64,000 nt of DNA from Halictus rubicundus (taxonomy: Eukaryota; Arthropoda; Insecta; Hymenoptera; Halictidae), in NCBI RefSeq assembly GCF_050948215.1, contig NW_027489023.1, positions 1 to 64,000 on the forward strand, in the 5' to 3' direction. The notes below the pieces were generated by a model. The model was given only the letters and a program-made list of their open reading frames with translations. It made no database searches and had not been told where the DNA came from. A program made the position numbers and the translations under genes. How positions within the stretch are numbered: the first letter of the stretch is position 1; the number at the start of each line of letters is the position of its first letter. Below are positions 26,190-41,989 of this stretch, in pieces.

Positions 26190-29100
26190 TCCTATCTTAT
26201 CCTCTATCCTATTCTATACTCTATCCTATCCTTTCCGCTATCCTATCCTATCCTCTATCCTATCCTATCCTCTATCGTATCCTATCCTCTATCCTATCCT
26301 ATCATCTATCCTATCCTATCCTCTATCCTATTCTATCCTCTATCCAATCCAATCCTATATCCTATTCTCTATCCTATCCTATCCTCTATCCTATCCTATC
26401 CTCTATCGTATCCTATCCTCTATCCTATCCAATCCTATATCGTAACCTCTAACCTATCCTATCCTCTATCCTATCCTATCCTCTATCCTATCCTATCCTC
26501 TATCCTATCCAGTCCCCTATCCTATCCTCTATCATATCCTATCCTCTTTACTATAATATCATCTATCCTATCATTTCCGATCCTCTATCCTATCCTATCC
26601 TCTATCCTATCCTAATCTCTATCCTATCCTATCCTCTATCCTATCCTATCCTCTATCCTATCATATCCTCTAACCTATCCTATCCTGTATCCTATCCTAT
26701 CCTCTATTCTATCCAATCCCCTATCCAATCCTATCCTCTATCGTATCCTATCCTCTATCCTATCCAATCCCATATCGTATCCTCTACCCTATCCTCTCCT
26801 GTATCCTATCCTATCCTCTATCCTATTCTATCCTCTATCCTGTCCAATCCTATATCCTATTCTCTATCCTATCCTATCCTCTATCCTATCCTATCCTCTA
26901 TCCTATCCTATCCTCTATCCTATCCTATCCTATATCCTATCCTATCCTCTACCCTATACTATCCTCTATCCTATCCTATCCTCTATTCTATCCTATCCTC
27001 TATCGTATCCTATCCTCTATCCTATCCTATCCTCTATCCAGTCCTATCCTCTATCCTATCCTATCCTCTACCCAATCCTATCCTCTATCCTATTCAATCC
27101 TCTATCCTATCCAATCCTATATCCTATTCTCTATCCTATCCTAATCTCTATCCTATCCTATCCTCTATCCTATCCTATCCTCTATCCTATCATATCCTCT
27201 ATTCTATCCTATCCTCTATCCTATCCTATCCTCTATCATATCCTATGTTCTATCCTATCTTATCCTCTATCCTATTCTATCCTCTATCCAATCCAATCCT
27301 CTATCCTATTCTCTATCCTATCCTATCCTATCCTCTATCCTATCCTACCCTCTATCCTATCCTATCCTATATCATATCCTATCCTCTATCCTATCCAATC
27401 CCCTATCCTCTCCTCTATCCTATCCTATACTCTATCATATCCTAACCTCTATCCTATCTTATCCTCTATCCTATTCTATACTCTATCCTATCCTTTCCGC
27501 TATCCTATCCTATCCTCTATCCTATCCTATCCTCTATCGTATCCTATCCTCTATCCTATCCTATCCTCTATCCTATCCTATCCTCTATCCTATTCTATCC
27601 TCTATCCTATCCAATCCTATATCCTATTCTCTATCCTATCCTATCCTCTATCCTATCCTATCCTCTATCGTATCCTATCCTCAATCCTATCCAATCCTAT
27701 ATCGTATCCTCTAACCTATCCTATCCTCTATCCTATCCTATCCTCTATCCTATCCTATCCTCTATCCTATCCTATCCTCTATCCTATCCATTCCCCTATC
27801 CTATCCTCTATCATATCCTATCCTCTTTACTACAATATCATCTATCCTATCCTATCCGATCCTCTATCCTATCCTATCCTCTATCCTATCCTAATCTCTA
27901 TCCTATCCTATCCTCTATCCTATGCTATCCTCTATCCTATCATATCCTCTATCCTATCCTATCCTGTATCCTATCCTATCCTCTATTCTATCCAATCCCC
28001 TATCCTATCCTATCCTCTATCGTATCCTATCCTCTATCCTATCCAATCCCATATCGTATCCTCTATCCTATCCTCTCCTGTATCCTATCCTATCCTCTAT
28101 CCTATTCTATCCTCTATCCTGTCCAATCCTATATCCTATTCTCTATCCTATCCTATCCTCTATCCTATCCTATCCTCTACCCAATCCTATCCTCTATCCT
28201 ATCCTATCATATCCTCTATCCTGTCCTATCCTCTATCCTATCCTATGCTCTATCCTATTCTATCCTCTATCCTATCCTATCCTCTATCCTATCCTATCCT
28301 CTATCCTATCCTATCCTCTATCCTATATCCTATCCTATCCTCTATCCTATCCTATCCTCTATCCTATCCTATCCTCTATTCTATCCTATCCTCTATCGTA
28401 TTCTATCCTCTATCCTATCCAATCCTATATCGTATCCTCTATCCTATCCTATCCTCTATCCTATCCTATTCTCTATCCTATCCAGTACCCTATCCTATCC
28501 TCTATCATATCCTATCCTCTTTACTATAATATCCTCTATCCTATCCTCTATCCTATCCTATCCTCTATCCTATCCTATCCTCTATCCAATCCTATCCTCT
28601 ATCCTATCCTATCATATCCTCTATCCTATCCTATCCTCTATCCTATCCTATGCTCTATCCTATCCCATCGTCTATCCTATCCTATCCTCTATCCTATCCT
28701 ATCCTCTACCCAATCCTATCCTCTATCCTATCCTATCATATCCTCTATCCTATCCTATCCTCTATCCTATCCTATCCTCTATCCTATCCTATCCTATATC
28801 CTATCCTATCCTCTATTCTATCCTATCCTCTATCGTATCCTATCCTATATCCTATCCTATCCTCTGTCCTATCCTATCCTCTATCCTATCCTATCCTCTA
28901 TTCTATCCTATCCTCTATCGTATCCTATCCTCTATCCTATCCAATCCCATATCGTATCCTCTATCCTATCCTCTCCTGTATCCTATCCTATCCTCTATCC
29001 TATTCTATCCTCTATCCTGTCCAATCCTATATCCTATTCTCTATCCTATCCTATCCTCTATCCTATCCTATCCTCTATCCAATCCTATCCTCTATCCTAT

Positions 29101-29695
29101 CCTATCATATCCTCTATCCTATCCTATCCTCTATCCTATCCTATGCTCTATCCTATCCTATCCTCTATCCTATCCTATCCTTTATCCTATCCTATCCTCT
29201 ATCCTATCCTATCCTATATCCTATCCTATCCTCTATCCTATCCTATCCTCTATCCTATCCTATCCTCTATTCTATCCTATCCTCTATCGTATCCTATCCT
29301 CTATCCTATCCAATCCTATATCGTATCCTCTATCCTATCCTATCCTCTATCCTATCCTATCCTCTATCCTATCCAGTACCCTATCCTATCCTCTATCATA
29401 TCCTATCCTCTTTACTATAATATCATCTATCCTATCCTATCCTATCCTCTATCCTATCCTATCCTCTATCCTATCCTATCCTCTATCCTATCCTATCCTC
29501 TATCCTATCCTATCCTCTATCCAATCCTATCCTCTGTCCTATCCTATCATATCCTCTATCCTATCCTATCCTCTATCCTATCCTATGCTCTATCCTATCC
29601 CATCGTCTATCCTATCCTATCCTCTATCCTATCCTATCCTCTACCCAATCCTATCCTCTATCCTATCCTATCATATCCTCTATCCTATCCTATCC

Positions 29696-29987
29696 CATCG
29701 TCTATCCTATCCTCTATACTATTGTATCCCCTATCCTACCCTATTCTCTATCCTATCCTATCCAATCCCCTATCCTATCCTCTATCCTATCCTATCCTCA
29801 ATCCCATCGAATCCTCTATCCTATCCTATCCTCTATGCTAACCTGTCCTCTACCCTATCCTATCCTCTATCCTATCATATCATCTATCCAATCCTATCCT
29901 CTATCCTATCCTGTCCTCTATCCTATCATATCCTCTATCCTATGCTATCCTGCATCCTATCCTATCCTCTATTCTATACAATCCCCT
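29696..29987 (+). repeat. Diverged module, copy 5 (block E)
   Basis: CTATACTATTG at 29,714, 5,491 bp after copy 4. Order and sequence match copy 1. Confidence 0.85.
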
Positions 29988-31209
29988 ATCGTATCCTCTA
30001 TCCTATCCTATCCTCTATCCTATCCTATCCTCTATCATATCCTATCCTCTATCCTATCCTATCCTCTATCCTATTCTATCCTCTATCCTATCCACTCCTA
30101 TATCCTATTCTTTATCCTATCCTATCCTCTATCCTATCCTATCCTCTATCGTATCCTATCCTCTATCCTATCCAATCCCATATCGTATCCTCTATCCTAT
30201 CCTCTCCTGTATCCTATCCTATCCTCTATCCTATTCTATCCTCTATCCTATCCTATCCTCTATCCTATTCTCTATCCTATCCTATCCTCTATCCTATCCT
30301 ATCCTCTATCCAATCCTATCCTCTATCCTATCCTATCATATCCTCTATCCTATCCTATCCTCTATCCTATCCTATGCTCTATCCTATCCTATCCTCTATC
30401 CTATCCTATCCTCTATCCTATCCTATCCTCTACCCAATCCTATCCTCTATCCTATCCTATCATATCCTCTATCCTATCCTATACTCTATCCTATTCAATC
30501 CTCTATCCTATCCAATCCTATATCCTATTCTCTATCCTATACTATCCTCTATCCTATCCTATCCTCTATCGTATCCTATCCTCTATCCTATCCTATCCGA
30601 TCCTCTATCCTATCCTATCCTCTATCCTATCCTATTCTCTATCCTATCCTATCCTCTATCCTATCCTATCCTCTATCCTATCCTATCCTCTATCCTATCC
30701 TATCCTCTATCCAATCCTATCCTCTATCCTATCCTATCATATCCTCTATCCTATCCTATCCTCTATCCTATCCTATGCTCTATCCTATCCTATCCTCTAT
30801 CCTATCCTATCCTCTATCCTATCCTATCCTCTATCCTATCCTATCCTATATCCTATCCTATCCTCTATCCTATCCTATCCTCTATCCTATCCTATCCTCT
30901 ATTCTATCCTATCCTCTATCGTATCCTATCCTCTATCCTATCCAATCCTATATCGTATCCTCTATCCTATCCTATCCTCTATCCTATCCAGTCCCCTATC
31001 CTATCCTCTATCATATCGTATCCTCTTTACTATAATATCATCTACCCTATCCTATCATATCCTCTATCCTATCCTATCCTCTATCCTATCCTATCCTCTA
31101 TCCTATCCTATCCTGTACCCTATTCTATCCTCTATCCTATCCAATCCTATATCCTATTCTCTATCCTATCCTATCCTCTATCCTATCCTATCCTCTATCA
31201 TATCCTATC

Positions 31210-34200
31210 CTCTATCCTATCTTATCCTCTATCCTATTCTATCCTCTATCCAATCCAATCCTCTATCCTATTCTCTATCCTATCCTATCCTATCCTCTAT
31301 CCTATCCTACCCTCTATCCTATCCTATCCTATATCATATCCTATCCTCTATCCTATCCAATCCCCTATCCTCTCCTCTATCCTATCCTATACTCTATCAT
31401 ATCCTAACCTCTATCCTATCTTATCCTCTATCCTATTCTATACTCTATCCTATCCTTTCCGCTATCCTATCCTATCCTCTATCCTATCCTATCCTCTATC
31501 GTATCCTATCCTCTATCCTATCCTATCATCTATCCTATCCTATCCTCTATCCTATTCTATCCTCTATCCAATCCAATCCTATATCCTATTCTCTATCCTA
31601 TCCTATCCTCTATCCTATCCTATCCTCTATCGTATCCTATCCTCTATCCTATCCAATCCTATATCGTAACCTCTAACCTATCCTATCCTCTATCCTATCC
31701 TATCCTCTATCCTATCCTATCCTCTATCCTATCCAGTCCCCTATCCTATCCTCTATCATATCCTATCCTCTTTACTATAATATCATCTATCCTATCATTT
31801 CCGATCCTCTATCCTATCCTATCCTCTATCCTATCCTAATCTCTATCCTATCCTATCCTCTATCCTATCCTATCCTCTATCCTATCATATCCTCTAACCT
31901 ATCCTATCCTGTATCCTATCCTATCCTCTATTCTATCCAATCCCCTATCCAATCCTATCCTCTATCGTATCCTATCCTCTATCCTATCCAATCCCATATC
32001 GTATCCTCTACCCTATCCTCTCCTGTATCCTATCCTATCCTCTATCCTATTCTATCCTCTATCCTGTCCAATCCTATATCCTATTCTCTATCCTATCCTA
32101 TCCTCTATCCTATCCTATCCTCTATCCTATCCTATCCTCTATCCTATCCTATCCTATATCCTATCCTATCCTCTACCCTATACTATCCTCTATCCTATCC
32201 TATCCTCTATTCTATCCTATCCTCTATCGTATCCTATCCTCTATCCTATCCTATCCTCTATCCAGTCCTATCCTCTATCCTATCCTATCCTCTACCCAAT
32301 CCTATCCTCTATCCTATTCAATCCTCTATCCTATCCAATCCTATATCCTATTCTCTATCCTATCCTAATCTCTATCCTATCCTATCCTCTATCCTATCCT
32401 ATCCTCTATCCTATCATATCCTCTATTCTATCCTATCCTCTATCGTATCCTATCCTCTATCCTATCCAATCCTATATCGTATCCTCTATCCTATCCTATC
32501 CTCTATCCTATCCTATCCTCTATCCTATCCAGTCCCCTATCCTATCCTCTATCATATCCTATCCTCTTTACTATAATATCATCTACCTTATCCTATCCTA
32601 TCCTCTATCCTATCCTATCCTCTATCCTATCCTATCCTCTATCCTATCCTATCCTCTATCCTATCCTATCCTCTATCCAATCCTATCCTCTGTCCTATCC
32701 TATCATATCCTCTATCCTATCCTATCCTCTATCCTGTCCAATCCTATATCGTATCCTCTATCCTATCCTATCCTCTATCCTATCCAGTCCACTATCCTAT
32801 CCTCTATCGTATCCTATCCTCTATCCTATCCAATCCCATATCGTATCCTCTACCCTATCCTCTCCTGTATCCTATCCTATCCTCTATCCTATTCTATCCT
32901 CTATCCTGTCCAATCCTATATCCTATTCTCTATCCTATCCTATCCTCTATCCTATCCTATCCTCTATCCAATCCTATCCTCTATCCTATCCTATCATATC
33001 CTCTATCCTATCCTATCCTCTATCCTATCCTATGCTCTATCCTATCCTATCCTCTATCCTATCCTATCCTCTATCCTATCCTATCCTCTATCCTATCCTA
33101 TCCTATATCCTATCCTATCCTCTATCCTATCCTATCCTCTATCCTATCCTATCCTCTATCCTATCCTATCCTCTATCCAATCCTATCCTCTATCCTATCC
33201 TATCCTCTACCCAATCCTATCCTCTATCCTATCCTATCATATCCTCTATCCTATCCTATCCTCTATCCTATTCAATCCTCTATCCTATCCAATCCTATAT
33301 CCTATTCTCTATCCTATCCTAATCTCTATCCTATCCTATCCTCTATCCTATCCTATCCTCTATCCTATCATATCCTCTATCCTATCCTATCCTGTATCCT
33401 ATCCTATCCTCTATTCTATCCAATCCCCTATCCTATCCTATCCTCTATCGTATCCTATCCTCTATCCTATCCAATCCCATATCGTATCCTCTATCCTATC
33501 CTCTCCTGTATCCTATCCTATCCTCTATCCTATTCTATCCTCTATCCTGTCCAATCCTATATCCTATTCTCTATCCTATCCTATCCTCTATCCTATCCTA
33601 TCCTCTATCCAATCCTATCCTCTATCCTATCCTATCATATCCTCTATCCTATCCTATCCTCTATCCTATCCTATGCTCTATCCTATCCTATCCTCTATCC
33701 TATCCTATCCTCTATCCTATCCTATCCTCTATCCTATCCTATCCTATATCCTATCCTATCCTCTATCCTATCCTATCCTCTATCCTATCCTATCCTCTAT
33801 TCTATCCTATCCTCTATCGTATCCTATCCTCTATCCTATCCAATCCTATATCGTATCCTCTATCCTATCCTATCCTCTATCCTATCCTATCCTCTATCCT
33901 ATCCAGTACCCTATCCTATCCTCTATCATATCCTATCCTCTTTACTATAATATCATCTATCCTATCCTATCCTATCCTCTATCCTATCCTATCCTCTATC
34001 CTATCCTATCCTCTATCCTATCCTATCCTCTATCCTATCCTATCCTCTATCCAATCCTATCCTCTGTCCTATCCTATCATATCCTCTATCCTATCCTATC
34101 CTCTATCCTATCCTATGCTCTATCCTATCCCATCGTCTATCCTATCCTATCCTCTATCCTATCCTATCCTCTACCCAATCCTATCCTCTATCCTATCCTA

Positions 34201-37200
34201 TCATATCCTCTATCCTATCCTATCCCATCGTCTATCCTATCCTCTATACTATTGTATCCCCTATCCTACCCTATTCTCTATCCTATCCTATCCAATCCCC
34301 TATCCTATCCTCTATCCTATCCTATCCTCAATCCCATCGAATCCTCTATCCTATCCTATCCTCTATGCTAACCTGTCCTCTACCCTATCCTATCCTCTAT
34401 CCTATCATATCATCTATCCAATCCTATCCTCTATCCTATCCTGTCCTCTATCCTATCATATCCTCTATCCTATGCTATCCTGCATCCTATCCTATCCTCT
34501 ATTCTATACAATCCCCTATCGTATCCTCTATCCTATCCTATCCTCTATCCTATCCTATCCTCTATCATATCCTATCCTCTATCCTATCCTATCCTCTATC
34601 CTATTCTATCCTCTATCCTATCCACTCCTATATCCTATTCTCTATCCTATCCTATCCTCTATCCTATCCTATCCTCTATCGTATCCTATCCTCTATCCTA
34701 TCCAATCCCATATCGTATCCTCTATCCTATCCTCTCCTGTATCCTATCCTATTCTCTATCCTATTCTATCCTCTATCCTATCCTATCCTCTATCCTATTC
34801 TCTATCCTATCCTATCCTCTATCCTATCCTATCCTCTATCCAATCCTATCCTCTATCCTATCCTATCATATCCTCTATCCTATCCTATCCTCTATCCTAT
34901 CCTATGCTCTATCCTATCCTATCCTCTATCCTATCCTATCCTCTATCCTATCCTATCCTCTACCCAATCCTATCCTCTATCCTATCCTATCATATCCTCT
35001 ATCCTATCCTATACTCTATCCTATTCAATCCTCTATCCTATCCAATCCTATATCCTATTCTCTATCCTATACTATCCTCTATCCTATCCTATCCTCTATC
35101 GTATCCTATCCTCTATCCTATCCTATCCGATCCTCTATCCTATCCTATCCTCTATCCTATCCTATTCTCTATCCTATCCTATCCTCTATCCTATCCTATC
35201 CTCTATCCTATCATATCCTCTATCCTATCCTATCCTGTATCCTATCCTATCTTCTATTCTATCCAATCCCCTATCCTATCCTCTATCCTATCCTATCCTC
35301 TATCATATCCTATGTTCTATCCTATCTTATCCTCTATCCTATTCTATCCTCTATCCAATCCAATCCTCTATCCTATTCTCTATCCTATCCTATCCTATCC
35401 TCTATCGTATCCTACCCTCTATCCTATCCTATCCTATATCATATCCTATCCTCTATCCTATCCAATCCCCTATCCTCTCCTCTATCCTATCCTATACTCT
35501 ATCATATCCTAACCTCTATCCTATCTTATCCTCTATCCTATTCTATACTCTATCCTATCCTTTCCGCTATCCTATCCTATCCTCTATCCTATCCTATCCT
35601 CTATCGTATCCTATCCTCTATCCTATCCTATCCTCTATCCTATCCTATCCTCTATCCTATTCTATCCTCTATCCTATCCAATCCTATATCCTATTCTCTA
35701 TCCTATCCTATCCTCTATCCTATCCTATCCTCTATCGTATCCTATCCTCAATCCTATCCAATCCTATATCGTATCCTCTAACCTATCCTATCCTCTATCC
35801 TATCCTATCCTCTATCCTATCCTATCCTCTATCCTATCCTATCCTCTATCCTATCCATTCCCCTATCCTATCCTCTATCATATCCTATCCTCTTTACTAT
35901 AATATCATCTATCCTATCCTATCCGATCCTCTATCCTATCCTATCCTCTATCCTATCCTAATCTCTATCCTATCCTATCCTATATCCTATGCTATCCTCT
36001 ATCCTATCATATCCTCTATCCTATCCTATCCTGTATCCTATCCTATCCTCTATTCTATCCAATCCCCTATCCTATCCTATCCTCTATCGTATCCTATCCT
36101 CTATCCTATCCAATCCCATATCGTATCCTCTATCCTATCCTCTCCTGTATCCTATCCTATCCTCTATCCTATTCTATCCTCTATCCTGTCCAATCCTATA
36201 TCCTATTCTCTATCCTATCCTATCCTCTATCCTATCCTATCCTCTATCCAATCCTATCCTCTATCCTATCCTATCATATCCTCTATCCTGTCCTATCCTC
36301 TATCCTATCCTATGCTCTATCCTATTCTATCCTCTATCCTATCCTATCCTCTATCCTATCCTATCCTCTATCCTATCCTATCCTCTATCCTATATCCTAT
36401 CCTATCCTCTATCCTATCCTATCCTCTATCCTATCCTATCCTCTATTCTATCCTATCCTCTATCGTATCCTATCCTCTATCCTATCCAATCCTATATCGT
36501 ATCCTCTATCCTATCCTATCCTCTATCCTATCCTATTCTCTATCCTATCCAGTACCCTATCCTATCCTCTATCATATCCTATCCTCTTTACTATAATATC
36601 CTCTATCCTATCCTCTATCCTATCCTATCCTCTATCCTATCCTATCCTCTATCCAATCCTATCCTCTATCCTATCCTATCATATCCTCTATCCTATCCTA
36701 TCCTCTATCCTATCCTATGCTCTATCCTATCCCATCGTCTATCCTATCCTATCCTCTATCCTATCCTATCCTCTACCCAATCCTATCCTCTATCCTATCC
36801 TATCATATCCTCTATCCTATCCTATCCTCTATCCTATCCTATCCTCTATCCTATCCTATCCTATATCCTATCCTATCCTCTATTCTATCCTATCCTCTAT
36901 CGTATCCTATCCTATATCCTATCCTATCCTCTATCCTATCCTATCCTCTATCCTATCCTATCCTCTATTCTATCCTATCCTCTATCGTATCCTATCCTCT
37001 ATCCTATCCAATCCTATATCGTATCCTCTATCCTATCCTATTCTCTATCCTATCCTATCCTCTATCCTATCCAGTCCCCTATCCTATCCTCTATCATATC
37101 CTATCCTCTTTACTATAATATCATCTACCCTATCCTATCCTATCCTCTATCCTATCCTATCCTCTATCCTATCCTATCCTCTATCCTATCCTATCCTCTA

Positions 37201-37800
37201 TCCTATCCTATCCTCTATCCAATCCTATCCTCTGTCCTATCCTATCATATCCTCTATCCTATCCTAACCTCTATCCTGTCCAATCCTATATCCTATTCTC
37301 TATCCTATCCTATCCTCTATCCTATCCTATCCTCTATCGTATCCTATCCTCTATCCTATCCAATCCTATATCGTATCCTCTATCCTATCCTATCCTCTAT
37401 CCTATCCTATCCTCTATCCTATCCAGTCCCCTATCCTATCCTCTATCATATCCTATCCTCTTTTCTATAATATCATCTATCCTATCCTATCCTATCCTCT
37501 ATCCTATCCTATCCTCTATCCTATCCTCTATCCTATCCTATCCTCTATCCTATCCTCTATCCTATCCTATCCTCTATCCTATCCTATCCTCTATCCAATC
37601 CTATCCTCTATCCTATCCTATCATATCCTCTATCCTATCCTATCCTCTATCCTATCCTATGCTCTATCCTATCCTATCCTCTATCCTATCCTATCCTCTA
37701 TCCTATCCTATCCTCTACCCAATCCTATCCTCTATCCTATCCTATCATATCCTCTATCCTATCCTATCCTCTATCCTATTCAATCCTCTATCCTATCCTA
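31210..37800 (+). repeat. Tandem duplication of about 6.6 kb, copy 1
   Basis: It aligns with copy 2 (about 37,871-44,478) at offset 6,661 up to about 32,760 and at 6,678 after that, the difference being one 17-mer missing here near 32,765. The left edge is at CTATCTTATCC (31,217 matches 37,878). The right edge is near 37,803, where this copy turns into CTATTCTATACTC and copy 2 turns into CTATTCTATCCTATCC at about 44,481. By eye I found only three substitutions plus the 17-bp indel between the copies. Confidence 0.87.
34226..34517 (+). repeat. Diverged module, copy 6 (second in block E)
   Basis: CTATACTATTG at 34,244, only 4,530 bp after copy 5 and with no CTATGTTC landmark between them. Downstream flank differs from copies 1-5: it has TATTCTC near 34,636 where they have TATTCTT, and this state is shared with copy 7. 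Confidence 0.83.
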
Positions 37801-40800
37801 TCCTCTATCCTATTCTATACTCTATCCTATCCTTTCCGCTATCCTATCCTATCCTCTATCCTATCCTATCCTCTATCCTATCTTATCCTCTATCCTATTC
37901 TATCCTCTATCCAATCCAATCCTCTATCCTATTCTCTATCCTATCCTATCCTATCCTCTATCCTATCCTACCCTCTATCCTATCCTATCCTATATCATAT
38001 CCTATCCTCTATCCTATCCAATCCCCTATCCTCTCCTCTATCCTATCCTATACTCTATCATATCCTAACCTCTATCCTATCTTATCCTCTATCCTATTCT
38101 ATACTCTATCCTATCCTTTCCGCTATCCTATCCTATCCTCTATCCTATCCTATCCTCTATCGTATCCTATCCTCTATCCTATCCTATCATCTATCCTATC
38201 CTATCCTCTATCCTATTCTATCCTCTATCCAATCCAATCCTATATCCTATTCTCTATCCTATCCTATCCTCTATCCTATCCTATCCTCTATCGTATCCTA
38301 TCCTCTATCCTATCCAATCCTATATCGTAACCTCTAACCTATCCTATCCTCTATCCTATCCTATCCTCTATCCTATCCTATCCTCTATCCTATCCAGTCC
38401 CCTATCCTATCCTCTATCATATCCTATCCTCTTTACTATAATATCATCTATCCTATCATTTCCGATCCTCTATCCTATCCTATCCTCTATCCTATCCTAA
38501 TCTCTATCCTATCCTATCCTCTATCCTATCCTATCCTCTATCCTATCATATCCTCTAACCTATCCTATCCTGTATCCTATCCTATCCTCTATTCTATCCA
38601 ATCCCCTATCCAATCCTATCCTCTATCGTATCCTATCCTCTATCCTATCCAATCCCATATCGTATCCTCTACCCTATCCTCTCCTGTATCCTATCCTATC
38701 CTCTATCCTATTCTATCCTCTATCCTGTCCAATCCTATATCCTATTCTCTATCCTATCCTATCCTCTATCCTATCCTATCCTCTATCCTATCCTATCCTC
38801 TATCCTATCCTATCCTATATCCTATCCTATCCTCTACCCTATACTATCCTCTATCCTATCCTATCCTCTATTCTATCCTATCCTCTATCGTATCCTATCC
38901 TCTATCCTATCCTATCCTCTATCCAGTCCTATCCTCTATCCTATCCTATCCTCTACCCAATCCTATCCTCTATCCTATTCAATCCTCTATCCTATCCAAT
39001 CCTATATCCTATTCTCTATCCTATCCTAATCTCTATCCTATCCTATCCTCTATCCTATCCTATCCTCTATCCTATCATATCCTCTATTCTATCCTATCCT
39101 CTATCGTATCCTATCCTCTATCCTATCCAATCCTATATCGTATCCTCTATCCTATCCTATCCTCTATCCTATCCTATCCTCTATCCTATCCAGTCCCCTA
39201 TCCTATCCTCTATCATATCCTATCCTCTTTACTGTAATATCATCTACCTTATCCTATCCTATCCTCTATCCTATCCTATCCTCTATCCTATCCTATCCTC
39301 TATCCTATCCTATCCTCTATCCTATCCTATCCTCTATCCAATCCTATCCTCTGTCCTATCCTATCATATCCTCTATCCTATCCTATCCTCTATCCTGTCC
39401 AATCCTATATCGTATCCTCTATCCTATCCTATCCTCTATCCTATCCTATCCTCTATCCTATCCAGTCCACTATCCTATCCTCTATCGTATCCTATCCTCT
39501 ATCCTATCCAATCCCATATCGTATCCTCTACCCTATCCTCTCCTGTATCCTATCCTATCCTCTATCCTATTCTATCCTCTATCCTGTCCAATCCTATATC
39601 CTATTCTCTATCCTATCCTATCCTCTATCCTATCCTATCCTCTATCCAATCCTATCCTCTATCCTATCCTATCATATCCTCTATCCTATCCTATCCTCTA
39701 TCCTATCCTATGCTCTATCCTATCCTATCCTCTATCCTATCCTATCCTCTATCCTATCCTATCCTCTATCCTATCCTATCCTATATCCTATCCTATCCTC
39801 TATCCTATCCTATCCTCTATCCTATCCTATCCTCTATCCTATCCTATCCTCTATCCAATCCTATCCTCTATCCTATCCTATCCTCTACCCAATCCTATCC
39901 TCTATCCTATCCTATCATATCCTCTATCCTATCCTATCCTCTATCCTATTCAATCCTCTATCCTATCCAATCCTATATCCTATTCTCTATCCTATCCTAA
40001 TCTCTATCCTATCCTATCCTCTATCCTATCCTATCCTCTATCCTATCATATCCTCTATCCTATCCTATCCTGTATCCTATCCTATCCTCTATTCTATCCA
40101 ATCCCCTATCCTATCCTATCCTCTATCGTATCCTATCCTCTATCCTATCCAATCCCATATCGTATCCTCTATCCTATCCTCTCCTGTATCCTATCCTATC
40201 CTCTATCCTATTCTATCCTCTATCCTGTCCAATCCTATATCCTATTCTCTATCCTATCCTATCCTCTATCCTATCCTATCCTCTATCCAATCCTATCCTC
40301 TATCCTATCCTATCATATCCTCTATCCTATCCTATCCTCTATCCTATCCTATGCTCTATCCTATCCTATCCTCTATCCTATCCTATCCTCTATCCTATCC
40401 TATCCTCTATCCTATCCTATCCTATATCCTATCCTATCCTCTATCCTATCCTATCCTCTATCCTATCCTATCCTCTATTCTATCCTATCCTCTATCGTAT
40501 CCTATCCTCTATCCTATCCAATCCTATATCGTATCCTCTATCCTATCCTATCCTCTATCCTATCCTATCCTCTATCCTATCCAGTACCCTATCCTATCCT
40601 CTATCATATCCTATCCTCTTTACTATAATATCATCTATCCTATCCTATCCTATCCTCTATCCTATCCTATCCTCTATCCTATCCTATCCTCTATCCTATC
40701 CTATCCTCTATCCTATCCTATCCTCTATCCAATCCTATCCTCTGTCCTATCCTATCATATCCTCTATCCTATCCTATCCTCTATCCTATCCTATGCTCTA

Positions 40801-41989
40801 TCCTATCCCATCGTCTATCCTATCCTATCCTCTATCCTATCCTATCCTCTACCCAATCCTATCCTCTATCCTATCCTATCATATCCTCTATCCTATCCTA
40901 TCCCATCGTCTATCCTATCCTCTATACTATTGTATCCCCTATCCTACCCTATTCTCTATCCTATCCTATCCAATCCCCTATCCTATCCTCTATCCTATCC
41001 TATCCTCAATCCCATCGAATCCTCTATCCTATCCTATCCTCTATGCTAACCTGTCCTCTACCCTATCCTATCCTCTATCCTATCATATCATCTATCCAAT
41101 CCTATCCTCTATCCTATCCTGTCCTCTATCCTATCATATCCTCTATCCTATGCTATCCTGCATCCTATCCTATCCTCTATTCTATACAATCCCCTATCGT
41201 ATCCTCTATCCTATCCTATCCTCTATCCTATCCTATCCTCTATCATATCCTATCCTCTATCCTATCCTATCCTCTATCCTATTCTATCCTCTATCCTATC
41301 CACTCCTATATCCTATTCTCTATCCTATCCTATCCTCTATCCTATCCTATCCTCTATCGTATCCTATCCTCTATCCTATCCAATCCCATATCGTATCCTG
41401 TATCCTATCCTCTCCTGTATCCTATCCTATTCTCTATCCTATTCTATCCTCTATCCTATCCTATCCTCTATCCTATTCTCTATCCTATCCTATCCTCTAT
41501 CCTATCCTATCCTCTATCCAATCCTATCCTCTATCCTATCCTATCATATCCTCTATCCTATCCTATCCTCTATCCTATCCTATGCTCTATCCTATCCTAT
41601 CCTCTATCCTATCCTATCCTCTATCCTATCCTATCCTCTACCCAATCCTATCCTCTATCCTATCCTATCATATCCTCTATCCTATCCTATACTCTATCCT
41701 ATTCAATCCTCTATCCTATCCAATCCTATATCCTATTCTCTATCCTATACTATCCTCTATCCTATCCTATCCTCTATCGTATCCTATCCTCTATCCTATC
41801 CTATCCGATCCTCTATCCTATCCTATCCTCTATCCTATCCTATTCTCTATCCTATCCTATCCTCTATCCTATCCTATCCTCTATCCTATCATATCCTCTA
41901 TCCTATCCTATCCTGTATCCTATCCTATCTTCTATTCTATCCAATCCCCTATCCTATCCTCTATCCTATCCTATCCTCTATCATATCCT
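35312..41989 (+). repeat. Higher-order block F (6,678 bp)
   Basis: This landmark-to-landmark interval equals the period of the 6.66/6.68-kb duplication. It contains the junction of the two copies (about 37,800-37,880). The second copy of CTATACTC/CCTTTCCGC (37,826 and again 38,115) results from that join. It contains one diverged module (40,922). Confidence 0.78.

Larger units (their letters stand above)
21861..27244 (+). repeat. Higher-order block D (5,384 bp), rearranged tandem copy of C
   Basis: It follows C at offset 5,224 until about 24,050, where 107 bp is missing (the CTCTGTCC stretch of C), giving offset 5,117. Near 25.5-26.2 kb it gains two extra copies of a 233-bp segment (+466 bp) and loses 199 bp next to them, giving offset 5,384 from about 26,200 to its end. 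The arithmetic closes: 5,224 - 107 + 466 - 199 = 5,384. It contains one diverged module (24,223). Confidence 0.83.
27245..35311 (+). repeat. Higher-order block E (8,067 bp) with two diverged modules
   Basis: It matches A at offset 25,375 (C at 10,608) to about 32,760, where one 17-mer is missing, and then matches the 15.7-16.5 kb part of B at offset 17,366. Near 33,890 it switches to a segment like 3,990-5,300 (the diverged module at 34,244 is 29,905 from that at 4,339). It therefore contains two diverged modules, 29,714 and 34,244, unlike the other blocks. I read it as a fusion of two blocks in which one CTATGTTC landmark was lost. Confidence 0.78.
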
